Origin: an uncultured Bacteroidales bacterium
Lineage (GTDB): Bacteria > Bacteroidota > Bacteroidia > Bacteroidales > UBA11471
Direction of reading: 5' to 3'
Length of the DNA: 64,000 nucleotides
Assembly (NCBI GenBank): GCA_947593515.1
Contig: CANQDQ010000002.1
Location: forward strand, 1 to 64,000
The notes beneath the pieces are model-generated. The model was not told where the DNA came from, ran no database searches, and saw nothing but the letters and a program-made list of their open reading frames with translations. A program made the position numbers and the translations under genes. Positions 15,130 to 23,778 of the stretch are shown here, piece after piece. The number at the start of each line of letters is the position of its first letter. The first letter of the stretch is position 1.

Positions 15130-17226
15130 TTACTTGTTTTCGTTTTGGAAAACTTTGACACCGTTTTTCAGGAAGTTGAGATAAGCGGGCACATCTTCCT
15201 TGTAAGAATAGGAGGGACCTACGGGATTTCCGTCGGTGTCGAGCAGTACGTAGAACGGCTGTGCATTGGCTCCGAATTTGTGCCGTTGCAGGTAGCTCCA
15301 CCGGTCGCCTATGGTGTAGAGTGTACGCGTCTTGCCATACTCTTCGATTTTTTCCGGTTCGCGCAGCGGCGTTTTGTCATCGACCATGAGCGTTATCAAG
15401 ATGTAATCGTTTTCGATAACCTCTTTCACTTCGGGAGCCGTCCACACGGCAGCCTCCATTTTGCGGCAGTTCACGCAGCCGTAGCCCGAGAAGTCTATCA
15501 ATACGGGTTTGTTTACTTTCTTGGCGTAAGCCATGCCCTCGTCGTAGTCGGTGAAAGCAGCGTGTACTTCATCTTCGTACAGATTGAAATCCTGCGTCGT
15601 CAAAGGCGGAGCGAAGGCGCTGATCGATTTCAGCGGCGCACCCCAAAGACCCGGCACCATATACACGGCAAACGCCAGCGAAATCATGGCAAGGAAAAGG
15701 CGCGGCACCGAAACGTGCGTCGTTTCGCTGTCGTGTGGGAAACGTATTTTTCCCAACAGATAGAAGCCCAACAGGGCGAAGATGATAATCCAAAGGGAGA
15801 CGAAAGTTTCACGGTCGAGAATATGCCAGCCGTATGCCAAGTCGGCAACCGAGAGGAATTTCAGTGCGAATGCCAGTTCGAGGAATGCCAGAACCACTTT
15901 CACCGAATTGAGCCAGCCGCCCGAGCGGGGCAGCGATTGCAGCATCGACGGGAAGATGGCGAACACCGCAAACGGTATGGCAAGCGCCAAAGCAAATCCC
16001 AACATACCGATTGCCGGACCCACTGTCAATCCCATAGATGCGGCTTGTACCAGCAACGTGCCGATAATGGGTCCCGTGCATGAGAACGACACCAACACCA
16101 GTGTGAATGCCATGAAGAAGATGCTCAACAGTCCGCTCGTGGAGTCGGCTTTGCTGTCGAGTTTCGTCGTCCACGATGCCGGCAGCGTCAGTTCGAACGC
16201 ACCGAAGAACGATATGGCGAATACCACTAAAAGCGCAAAGAAAAGAATGTTGAACACGGCGTTCGTCGCCAGACTGTTCAGTGCGCTCGCGCCGAATATG
16301 GCGGTGATAAGCAAGCCCAAGCCTACATAGATGATGATAATGGCGAGCCCGTAAATCACGGCGTCGCGTATCGAGCGGCGCCGGTTGCCCGAACGTTTCA
16401 GGAAGAAACTTACCGTCATCGGTATCATAGGCCATACGCAGGGCGTAACCAATGCGAGCAGACCGCCGAGAAATCCCGAGAAGAAGATAAACCACATCGA
16501 CGTATCGTCGGCAGCTGTCGTTTCTCCGCGAGCTTGCAGTTTGTCGATGACCGGAGTCCACAAATCAGTTTCTTCCGGCTCGGACACTGCCGCCGGAATT
16601 TCCTCTGCCGGAACAAGTGTTGCGGCAGGCGTTACCGTCTTTTCGCTTTCGGGAGAGGCTGTTTCGGTCTTTTCAACTTTTGCCGGTAATTTTGCGGGTA
16701 AGTCTGTTATTTTGTTCGGCTCTGTTTTTTTCATGGATTTCTGGGCGGCAACCGGCGGTGTTTGAGCTTTTGCCACGCCTTTTCCGGCAAAATCGAAATC
16801 TTCGGTCGTCGGGGGCAGGCACGACCGGTCGTTGCACGTCATGTAGCGCAGATAACCTTTCACAGCGAAAGTTTCGCCCGTGATTTTTATCTTCTGTACG
16901 AACGTTACTTCGTGTTCGTACCAATTCAGCTCCATGCCGAATGTGTCGTCGTATTTGGTAATCAGCTTTGATGGCGAAGTTACGTCGCCTACCAATTCCG
17001 CTCCGTTTATTTCAGCGAAAGTGAAAGAGGTGGGGTTCGGTCCGTCTTCGGGAATATGCAGCCCGTACATATGCCACCCGTCGTCGATTTTTGCTGTGAA
17101 ATGCAGCTCTTTTTCTGTCTTTGATACATCGGTTACGGAAAAACTCCAATCAACCGGATCTTGCATTTGCGCATTGCCCAAAACTGCTGTTATGAGCAGA
17201 CTTGCGAGGAAAATAAATCTCTTCAT
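15130..17226 (-). CDS. dsbD: Thiol:disulfide interchange protein DsbD
   Basis: A 698-residue DsbD that moves electrons from cytoplasmic thioredoxin to the periplasm. It has a signal peptide (about 1-20), an N-terminal DsbD-alpha domain (about 25-150, with CNDRSCLPP), and an acidic Pro/Glu-rich linker (150-230). A multi-helix membrane core (about 235-515) contains TPCVWPMIPMTVSFF, and a C-terminal thioredoxin domain has GCVNCRKME. All three modules and their cysteine pairs are present. It supports reduction of cell-surface disulfides or cytochrome maturation. Confidence 0.95.
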   Translation of the reverse strand: MKRFIFLASLLITAVLGNAQMQDPVDWSFSVTDVSKTEKELHFTAKIDDGWHMYGLHIPEDGPNPTSFTFAEINGAELVGDVTSPSKLITKYDDTFGMELNWYEHEVTFVQKIKITGETFAVKGYLRYMTCNDRSCLPPTTEDFDFAGKGVAKAQTPPVAAQKSMKKTEPNKITDLPAKLPAKVEKTETASPESEKTVTPAATLVPAEEIPAAVSEPEETDLWTPVIDKLQARGETTAADDTSMWFIFFSGFLGGLLALVTPCVWPMIPMTVSFFLKRSGNRRRSIRDAVIYGLAIIIIYVGLGLLITAIFGASALNSLATNAVFNILFFALLVVFAISFFGAFELTLPASWTTKLDSKADSTSGLLSIFFMAFTLVLVSFSCTGPIIGTLLVQAASMGLTVGPAIGMLGFALALAIPFAVFAIFPSMLQSLPRSGGWLNSVKVVLAFLELAFALKFLSVADLAYGWHILDRETFVSLWIIIFALLGFYLLGKIRFPHDSETTHVSVPRLFLAMISLAFAVYMVPGLWGAPLKSISAFAPPLTTQDFNLYEDEVHAAFTDYDEGMAYAKKVNKPVLIDFSGYGCVNCRKMEAAVWTAPEVKEVIENDYILITLMVDDKTPLREPEKIEEYGKTRTLYTIGDRWSYLQRHKFGANAQPFYVLLDTDGNPVGPSYSYKEDVPAYLNFLKNGVKVFQNENK

Positions 17227-17297
17227 GTTTTTTTTATAGAAAGGTTTGTCTCTTCGCTTCCCGATGTGTTCATAACAGACCGCAGAAGCCGTTGTGT

Positions 17298-18914
17298 CTA
17301 AAATTTTACTCCAAAGGTAATAATTATGTTGTTATTTTTCGTTATTGCACGAACATTTTTTGCACCCGAAATTTGTTTGTCGGGAACAGCCGAATATGCC
17401 ATTACTTCGTTTTTGTTGCAGCGGTGTTGGTAGGCGGCGTCGATATAGGCACGTTTGAACCGGTAGCCCAATCCTGCCGAATAGGCTTGTTTCGAGCGGT
17501 TCAGCGTATAGTGCGGCAGCGTGCCGGCGGTCGGCCCGTAGACGGTATTGTCGAGCCAAGCGTCCGATACGGGCGTGGTCGTAAGGGTATATCCGGCACG
17601 CACGCTCAATTGCGGCAGAATGCGGTATTCGGCACCCACCCGTATGGTGTGGCTGTTTTTCAGATAATCCTTAATATCTTGATTGTCATACGTATATTCA
17701 AATCCGTCGCGCTCAAACATCTTCATGCGCTTGTTGGCGGTAAATTCGTAATCGACGCTCAAAATGGCTTTCGTGCCGAACATATAAGAGGTGCCCGCCA
17801 TGACTTTCATCGGCGTGCGCAGGCGGAAATCCGTTTCCGACACCGGCGTGTTGCTTTCCGAATTTGCCGAAACTTCACCCACCTCATCGGTATAAATGTA
17901 ATCGTTTACGATGTCGCCGTATGCCGTCCGCGTAAGCGAAAAGTAGGTTGGCGTATGCACGGCGATGCCCACCCGCCACGAATCGGTGATGTAGCCGATA
18001 AGTCCGACCTTGAAATTCACGCCCGTGCCTCGTGTGGAGAGTTCGTTGTACAGCGAGTAGTCGGAAGCGGTAATCGGGTAGAAATTCGTGCTGCCGTCGT
18101 CATCGGTGAGTTCCGTTTCGCCCTGCGTGTCGGCAAGCGTTTCTTCGTAATACGACACCACTTGGTATTTCAAATCGTCGATACCCAGCCCGATGCCGAA
18201 AAACAGCCGGTTGGCGATGTTGCCGCCGAAGTTGAACGAATATTCGTTGTCGTAGCCCTTTTCCTGCATATCGAGGAAGCCTCTGCCGCTTGTCTGTCCG
18301 CCGGCATACAGACCTTCATATATCCAGTCTCCTCTTCCTGCCTGTCCGACGGCGCGGGTCAGAAAATTATCGTATGCAAGTACATCAAGCCAAGCTGCAC
18401 CGGAAGAATAGGTGAGGTTGGCTGGCGCGTCGGTGCATAGTCCGGCTATGGCGTTGGACAGCGAGCCGTTCAGGGCTGCGTAGTTTACGCGGTAGTTTTG
18501 CGAAAAATGCTGTCGCCGGTTGTAGGCGGCACCGAAATTGATGTTGGCTACCGTCGCGTTTTCGCCGAAACGCATTGTTCCCACGATTCCTATGTTGTCG
18601 AAAAGTACGCGCGAAGAATGCAGGTCGGAGTTGCCCGGCAGGTTGTCGATTTGGGTGGATTGAATAGCGATGTTCATCGTGGCAGCGACTTCTGACGAAC
18701 GGAATACGCCGATGCCTGCCGGATTCTGCGACAAGCTGCTGATGTCGCCGCCTAACGAGGTGAAGGCTCCGCCCATGCTCACGAATCGTGCTGACCCGAA
18801 AAGGTCGGTGTCGCTCATGCGTAACGCTTCCGTTGCCGATTGTGCTTGCCCGATGCCCGTGCTTCCTGCCGCGAGCAACAGGGCGAAAGATATATTTTTT
18901 AGAATTTTGTTCAT
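17298..18914 (-). CDS. Outer-membrane FadL/OmpP1-family protein
   Basis: A 538-residue protein with a signal peptide ending GIGQAQS. The N-terminal ARFVSMGGAFTSLGGDISSL and QNPAGIGVFRSSEV segments mark the FadL/OmpP1/TodX beta-barrel family, whose N-terminus plugs the pore. Alternating aromatic strands continue to a C-terminal Phe, as in outer-membrane barrels. FadL proteins carry hydrophobic compounds; Bacteroidales members are often labelled hemin receptors without proof. The substrate is unknown. It is 71 bp upstream of dsbD on the same strand. Confidence 0.85.
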   Translation of the reverse strand: MNKILKNISFALLLAAGSTGIGQAQSATEALRMSDTDLFGSARFVSMGGAFTSLGGDISSLSQNPAGIGVFRSSEVAATMNIAIQSTQIDNLPGNSDLHSSRVLFDNIGIVGTMRFGENATVANINFGAAYNRRQHFSQNYRVNYAALNGSLSNAIAGLCTDAPANLTYSSGAAWLDVLAYDNFLTRAVGQAGRGDWIYEGLYAGGQTSGRGFLDMQEKGYDNEYSFNFGGNIANRLFFGIGLGIDDLKYQVVSYYEETLADTQGETELTDDDGSTNFYPITASDYSLYNELSTRGTGVNFKVGLIGYITDSWRVGIAVHTPTYFSLTRTAYGDIVNDYIYTDEVGEVSANSESNTPVSETDFRLRTPMKVMAGTSYMFGTKAILSVDYEFTANKRMKMFERDGFEYTYDNQDIKDYLKNSHTIRVGAEYRILPQLSVRAGYTLTTTPVSDAWLDNTVYGPTAGTLPHYTLNRSKQAYSAGLGYRFKRAYIDAAYQHRCNKNEVMAYSAVPDKQISGAKNVRAITKNNNIIITFGVKF

Positions 18915-18940
18915 GTTTACATGTTTAGTTTTTTAGCAAG

Positions 18941-19963
18941 TTATCTCCGGCTACGACTGCCTCCTCCGCCGCCTGCGCTTCTGGAAGAAAAGCCGCCGCT
19001 TCGGCTGCCGCCGCCACCTCCACCGCTGCTCATGCTGCCGCTGCGGGTGCCGGTGTTGTAGCTCGGCGTGTAGGATTGACGGTTGTTGCTGTTATAATTG
19101 TTTTGACGCGGAGCGGATTGATTGTTCTGCCGTTGTGCCGAGCGTGAAGTATTGCCCGTGCGCACCCGTTGTCCCTGTTGGTTGGTAATGGTTCGGTTGC
19201 CCGACGTTCCCCTGTTCGGCTGCACGGACGCAGGACGGCGGCTGCTCCACCCGCCCGGGTTGTGCGAGGGGCGGGACGGTTGCGGACGATAATCGGGACG
19301 GGGAGGTGCCGGCGGTGCATACCACCCGCCATGGTATGGCGGATAGTTCCATGCCCAATAAGGACTGCCCCAATATCCGTAGTGCGTATAACCGAATCCC
19401 CAATAAAACGGGTCCCATCGCCACGACCACGACCAACTGTAAGGCGCCCACCTATAATCCCAATAATAGGGATTTGTCCATGTCGGGGTAACGAAAGCGA
19501 AATTTCTGTCGATATATACGTTCCAGTCGTAGGAATCCAACAAATATATATCGGTATAGGCGGGGTCGGTGATGTGTATGGTGAAACGCGGATTGTGGAA
19601 ACGGCGTATGCGCTCGGCATATTCCAAGTCGCTCTGCGAGCCGTTGAATCCGTTCAGGTAATAGCCGTCGCCGCTTATCGTTTCGGTTTCGGCAGCGGGC
19701 AGTGTGGCGAGCGTGGTGTCTGTCGTCGCGTAACGGCGGTTGTAGGCATCGACATTCCAATCGCTGTCGATAGCGTTGTCGTCGGCAGGTGCGGTTTCGA
19801 CGATGACTTCTGCGGCAGGTTGTCGCTGTACGTTTTCAACCTTTTTCTCCTTATGCTTTTTATCGCTCGGACGTATGTATAAATCGTCGTAGTATTGTCC
19901 GGCGGCGATGCCGGGCAATGCGAGCAGAAGCAAAAACATTCCGATGCGGTTTGCGGTTTTCAT
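18941..19963 (-). CDS. Secreted aromatic- and glycine-rich low-complexity protein
   Basis: A 340-residue exported protein (signal peptide ending IAAGQ). It has three parts: a charged N-terminal third; a globular segment at about 100-150 with RIRRFHNPRFTIHITDP and YIDRNFAFVTP; and a long low-complexity tail. The tail starts with an extraordinary Trp/Tyr-rich stretch (about 160-210), continues through Pro/Arg- and Gln/Asn-rich sequence, and ends in Gly/Ser/Arg runs. The start at 19963 is preferred over one seven codons upstream because AAAGGAG lies seven nt before it. I know no function. The composition suggests a surface-exposed or matrix-forming protein. Confidence 0.8.
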   Translation of the reverse strand: MKTANRIGMFLLLLALPGIAAGQYYDDLYIRPSDKKHKEKKVENVQRQPAAEVIVETAPADDNAIDSDWNVDAYNRRYATTDTTLATLPAAETETISGDGYYLNGFNGSQSDLEYAERIRRFHNPRFTIHITDPAYTDIYLLDSYDWNVYIDRNFAFVTPTWTNPYYWDYRWAPYSWSWSWRWDPFYWGFGYTHYGYWGSPYWAWNYPPYHGGWYAPPAPPRPDYRPQPSRPSHNPGGWSSRRPASVQPNRGTSGNRTITNQQGQRVRTGNTSRSAQRQNNQSAPRQNNYNSNNRQSYTPSYNTGTRSGSMSSGGGGGGSRSGGFSSRSAGGGGGSRSRR

Positions 19964-20091
19964 AATCATTCTCCTTTCATGCACGCTTTCGCGCTTTTCT
20001 TTTAGACGGAAATCGGACGCGAACGTTTAAGTGAAATCGAATATACAAAGATAAAAAGATGTAAGCAAAAAATCATAAACAAGTTGTGAAT

Positions 20092-20135
20092 AAAAGCGAA
20101 AAACGTCGGAATTATCCGGCGTTTTTCGCTTTTTT
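20092..20135 (-). terminator. Terminator after the HdeD-family gene
   Basis: AAAAGCGAAAAACG pairs with CGTTTTTCGCTTTT, with a further inner GGA/TCC pairing. Runs of A and T at the ends make it usable from either strand. Confidence 0.85.
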
Positions 20136-20154
20136 AAGGAGATACATGTTTTTT

Positions 20155-20742
20155 TCACCCGATAGCTATTTCCGTTCCTTTGCGGTGCATATCGTTTTTA
20201 TCGGGTTTCAAATCGAGGGCGAAAACGATAAGCATCGCGCCCCAATAGACGAAAGCGATGGCGCACAGGTAAACGATGACCACGCTTGCCGCCAGTGGCG
20301 AGAAGAAAAAGAAAAACGAAAACAGCAGGAGCAGAATGCCGTTCAACAGATAGAGCCACCACCCTTTGTTTCGCCGGCTTTGCGCCAGACCCGACACGAT
20401 GTACTTTATTCCCCTGTACAGCAGAATGAAAGCGAAGAAATAGGGGAGCAGCGATTCGCTCAACAGCAGGTGGCTGATGAGTAGAAATCCGATGAACAGG
20501 TCGAATATGCCTCCGGCGAGCCACCAACCCCACCCGCTGCGGTTGCGCTCGACGTCGCCTGCAATGACGAGCTGTATCGCTCCCAGCACCACTAATGCCC
20601 AACCCAGCAGCATCGAAATGATAGCATATCCGGCTGCGGGTCTGAACATGAACCATATACCGCACGGTATCAGCAATACGCCTACCGTCAATACCGCCCA
20701 CCAGTAGCGGCTTTTACCCCAAAAAGAAAATTTTGTCTCCAT
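20155..20742 (-). CDS. HdeD/DUF308-family membrane protein
   Basis: A 195-residue protein with six hydrophobic helices and repeated short pairs such as GYAIISMLLGWALVVLGAIQL, the HdeD (DUF308) layout of two three-helix repeats. HdeD is linked to acid resistance in Escherichia coli; in Bacteroidales the role is not established. The C-terminal tail is charged and cytoplasmic. It lies upstream of its own terminator and is likely a single-gene unit. Confidence 0.85.
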   Translation of the reverse strand: METKFSFWGKSRYWWAVLTVGVLLIPCGIWFMFRPAAGYAIISMLLGWALVVLGAIQLVIAGDVERNRSGWGWWLAGGIFDLFIGFLLISHLLLSESLLPYFFAFILLYRGIKYIVSGLAQSRRNKGWWLYLLNGILLLLFSFFFFFSPLAASVVIVYLCAIAFVYWGAMLIVFALDLKPDKNDMHRKGTEIAIG

Positions 20743-20825
20743 AATTGATTGAAAAATGTTTTATGATTTTCCTTTATAACAATCGTTCGGAGTGAAAGTT
20801 TTTTCTTTCGGGGCGGGTGAATGGG

Positions 20826-22631
20826 TTAAGGTTCCGTCCAGTCGCCGTTTTCCTTGATGAGGGCGATGAGGTACTCTACGGCTTCTTCTTCGGGAATGTT
20901 TTTGAGTACGCACGTTTTGTTTTTGTAGAGGCTGACGCGGTTTCTGCCGGCGCCCACATACCCGTAGTCGGCGTCCGCCATTTCGCCCGGACCGTTTACG
21001 ATGCAGCCCATGACGCCGATTTTCAATGTTTTCAGGTGCGATGTCGCCGCCTTTATGCGGGCGATTGTTTTTTCGAGGTCGAAAAGCGTGCGACCGCAGC
21101 CCGGACACGATATGTATTCCGTGTGGCTCATGCGCCGGCGGGCGGCTTGTAAAATGCCATACATGCAGCTCGTGATTTTGTCGTCGGGAATGGTGCCTTC
21201 GTTCCGCAGCCAGATGCCGTCGGCAAAGCCATCGAGCAGCAGGGCGCCGAAGTCGGCAGCCGCTTTCAGTTGCAGGTCTTCGACTTCGTTTTCTTTATAA
21301 GAGAACTGCACGACCACCGGAACGGTGCAGCCGCACCGCAGCAGCCGGTGGAAAAAGGCGCGGCATTCGCCCACCGGATTGGCGTGCCGGCTTGTCAGTA
21401 TGGCGATGACGCTCTTATCTGAATCCAGCACGTTCCACACCGCCGTATCGAGTTGCGAATAGGAGAGCAGCAGAAATTTTTTCTCGCTCCGGCAGGCGGC
21501 AAGCGCTGTAAGTTCCTCCGTCGTAAAGAGTGGGAACGTATCGGGTTGTCCCGTGTATTTTTCGCAGGGTACGATGCGTATTCCGTCGCCGTCGGCATGG
21601 CAGGAGTAGTCGGCAGGCATACCCGTATGGGGTTGTCGGTCGGTTATCGTAACGGGCACTTTGTCGCCGCCCATCTCTCCGACGGTGCGGCTTTTGCGCC
21701 GCTGCATGGCAGTGAAATCGTAATCGGCGGCTGGTGTTCCCTCGATGAAAGCGTGTCCCGCACGGGCAGTGATGTAATCGACGAGTTTGCGGGCGACCGG
21801 AATTTCCGCTTCGGGCGCTTCGCTCAGCGATACCCGCACGGTGTCGCCTATGCCGTCGGCAAGCAGCGTGCCGATGCCTACTGCCGATTTTATGCGGCCG
21901 TCCTCGCCTTCGCCCGCTTCGGTAACGCCCAAGTGCAGCGGGTAGTGCATATCTTCTTTCTCCATGGCAGCCAGCAGCATACGCACCGATTGCACCATAA
22001 CGACCGTGTTCGATGCCTTAATCGACAGCACTACATCGTTGAACTTCTCGTCGCGGCATACGCGCAGAAATTCCATGCACGACTCCACGATGCCTGCCGG
22101 CGTGTCGCCGTACCGGCTCATGATGCGGTCGGAGAGCGAACCGTGATTGACGCCGATGCGTATGGCGGTGCCGTGCGCCTTGCATATATCGAGCAGGCGG
22201 ACGAGCCGCTCGCGCAGGCGCGCCAGTTCGCCGGCATACTCTTCGTCGGTGTATTCGAGGTGTTTGAAGGTGCGGGCGCTGTCGATGAAGTTTCCCGGAT
22301 TGATACGGACTTTTTCCACGATGGCGGCGGCTGCTTCGGCGACGTGCGGATTGAAATGTATGTCCGCCACCAGCGGCGTATGGTAGCCTCGCCGATGCAG
22401 CTCGTTTTCGATGTTGGCGAGATTTTCCGCTTCGCGGGTGCCCTGCGCCGTCAGGCGCACATAGTCGGCGCCGGCGTCGATGATGCGGATACACTGCTCC
22501 ACGCTCGGTGCGGTTTCGTGCGTGGGGGTGTTGGTCATCGACTGTATGCGTATGGGGTTGTCGCCGCCCAGAGGTGTGTTGCCTATGCGCGTCGTCGTGC
22601 TGTTCCGACGCCGGTAATTGAAAAAGTCCAT
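20826..22631 (-). CDS. ispG: 4-hydroxy-3-methylbut-2-enyl diphosphate synthase, long form
   Basis: A 601-residue IspG (GcpE), which reduces MEcPP to HMBPP in the MEP isoprenoid pathway. The N-terminal TIM barrel has IRIQSMTNTPT and VADIHFNPHVAEAAA. The C-terminal iron-sulfur domain has CPGCGRTLFDLE and GCIVNGPGE, holding the cluster cysteines. About 200 extra residues lie between these domains, the long-form type found in Bacteroidota, Chlamydia and plants. It is followed by purE 19 bp away and then more minus-strand genes upstream. Confidence 0.97.
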   Translation of the reverse strand: MDFFNYRRRNSTTTRIGNTPLGGDNPIRIQSMTNTPTHETAPSVEQCIRIIDAGADYVRLTAQGTREAENLANIENELHRRGYHTPLVADIHFNPHVAEAAAAIVEKVRINPGNFIDSARTFKHLEYTDEEYAGELARLRERLVRLLDICKAHGTAIRIGVNHGSLSDRIMSRYGDTPAGIVESCMEFLRVCRDEKFNDVVLSIKASNTVVMVQSVRMLLAAMEKEDMHYPLHLGVTEAGEGEDGRIKSAVGIGTLLADGIGDTVRVSLSEAPEAEIPVARKLVDYITARAGHAFIEGTPAADYDFTAMQRRKSRTVGEMGGDKVPVTITDRQPHTGMPADYSCHADGDGIRIVPCEKYTGQPDTFPLFTTEELTALAACRSEKKFLLLSYSQLDTAVWNVLDSDKSVIAILTSRHANPVGECRAFFHRLLRCGCTVPVVVQFSYKENEVEDLQLKAAADFGALLLDGFADGIWLRNEGTIPDDKITSCMYGILQAARRRMSHTEYISCPGCGRTLFDLEKTIARIKAATSHLKTLKIGVMGCIVNGPGEMADADYGYVGAGRNRVSLYKNKTCVLKNIPEEEAVEYLIALIKENGDWTEP

Positions 22632-22650
22632 GATGGTGTAGGCGTGCCGG

Positions 22651-23157
22651 TTAGTTGGTCTTGAACGGATATTTCACTTGCGCGAGTTTTTCGTTGGCAT
22701 CGACGATTTTTTTCGCCAGCCCCTTTTTGTAAGTTTTCAGCCGTTCGGCAATCCGCTTGTCTTCGAGCGAAAGCATCTGCACGGCGAGTATGGCGGCATT
22801 GAGGGCGCCGTTGATACCGACGGTGGCGACGGGAATGCCCGGAGGCATCTGCACGATGGCGAGCAGGGCGTCCATGCCGTCGAGGGTGGAGTCGATAGGC
22901 ACGCCGATGACCGGCAGCGGTGTCGATGCCGCAATGACGCCCGGCAGGTGTGCTGCCATGCCGGCGGCGGCGATGATTACTTTCACCCCTCTGCCTTCGG
23001 CGTTCTTGGCGAAATGTTCCACCTCTTCGGGCGTGCGGTGGGCGGAGAGAGCATTCATTTCAAACGGAATTTCAAAGTCGTTCAACAGCTGAGCGGCTTT
23101 CTCCATGACGGGCAGGTCGGAAGTGCTGCCCATGATGATGCTGACGATAGGATTCAT
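22651..23157 (-). CDS. purE: N5-carboxyaminoimidazole ribonucleotide mutase
   Basis: A 168-residue class I PurE of purine synthesis. The start is placed at 23157 (MNPIVSIIMGSTSDLPVM), the normal N-terminus; longer readings run antisense into the neighbouring gene's region. GSTSDLPVM and SAHRTPEEV form the nucleotide and carboxylate sites, and AAGMAAHLPGVIA the core. Its ATG overlaps the stop of the upstream membrane-protein gene (ATGA), so translation is coupled. Confidence 0.96.
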   Translation of the reverse strand: MNPIVSIIMGSTSDLPVMEKAAQLLNDFEIPFEMNALSAHRTPEEVEHFAKNAEGRGVKVIIAAAGMAAHLPGVIAASTPLPVIGVPIDSTLDGMDALLAIVQMPPGIPVATVGINGALNAAILAVQMLSLEDKRIAERLKTYKKGLAKKIVDANEKLAQVKYPFKTN

Positions 23158-23774
23158 TGGAAAATAGCTATAAGTGTGAGTTGTAAAATCGGTAATAGAA
23201 GCGTGCAGAGAAATCCGCAGAGCAGACCGGCGGAAATCTGCCACAGGTTGTTTTTGTCGAGCAGCATACGGGCGGTGGCTGTCGCGCCGGTCGTCAATAT
23301 AAGGACGATGAACACGCCGAGCGGTATGCCCGACAGGTCGGTGTGCATGAAATACGTCAATGCCCACAATGCGCCGAAACTTGTCATGTAGATGCTTATG
23401 CGCCAGCCGCAATAGTTGATGATACCCGTGATGATTGCTGCCACGAATGCGCCGTTCGTGTAGTTCAGAAACCACATGGGCAGATTTAGCCGCGCGGCGA
23501 ACAGGCTGCAAAACAGCAGCATTGTCGCATAAAAGAAGAGTTCTGTTTTATGAAAACCTCCATCGTCTTTTTTCTTGTGGAGGAAAAAACGGAGCAGCAA
23601 TCGGAAGAGGGCGGGCAGCACACCGGCGAAGAATAGAAATCCGCCGCAGATGAAAAGTTTGAAAATGAGCGCCAACTTTCCGATATAACTGCATTCGACG
23701 GCTATCACGCTGCCGTAAAAGGGCAGGAGGCAGGGGTGGGTCAGGAGTGAAAATATGCGGGCAATTGTCTTCAT
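23154..23774 (-). CDS. Integral membrane protein of unknown function
   Basis: A 206-residue protein with about six membrane helices. It starts at 23774, five nt after the rpoN stop, and overlaps purE by four bases. The N-terminal segment FSLLTHPCLLPFYG and the later NYCGWRISIYMTSFGALWAL are characteristic of a Bacteroidales membrane family I cannot name. A relation to PAP2-type phosphatases is possible, but no PAP2 catalytic motif is complete. rpoN, this gene and purE form a tight run. Confidence 0.75.
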   Translation of the reverse strand: MKTIARIFSLLTHPCLLPFYGSVIAVECSYIGKLALIFKLFICGGFLFFAGVLPALFRLLLRFFLHKKKDDGGFHKTELFFYATMLLFCSLFAARLNLPMWFLNYTNGAFVAAIITGIINYCGWRISIYMTSFGALWALTYFMHTDLSGIPLGVFIVLILTTGATATARMLLDKNNLWQISAGLLCGFLCTLLLPILQLTLIAIFQ

Positions 23775-23778
23775 GGCG

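Noticed and set aside
23158..23511. 118-residue N-terminal extension of purE
   Set aside because: It runs through the membrane-protein gene in another frame; PurE normally begins at MNPIVSIIMGS.
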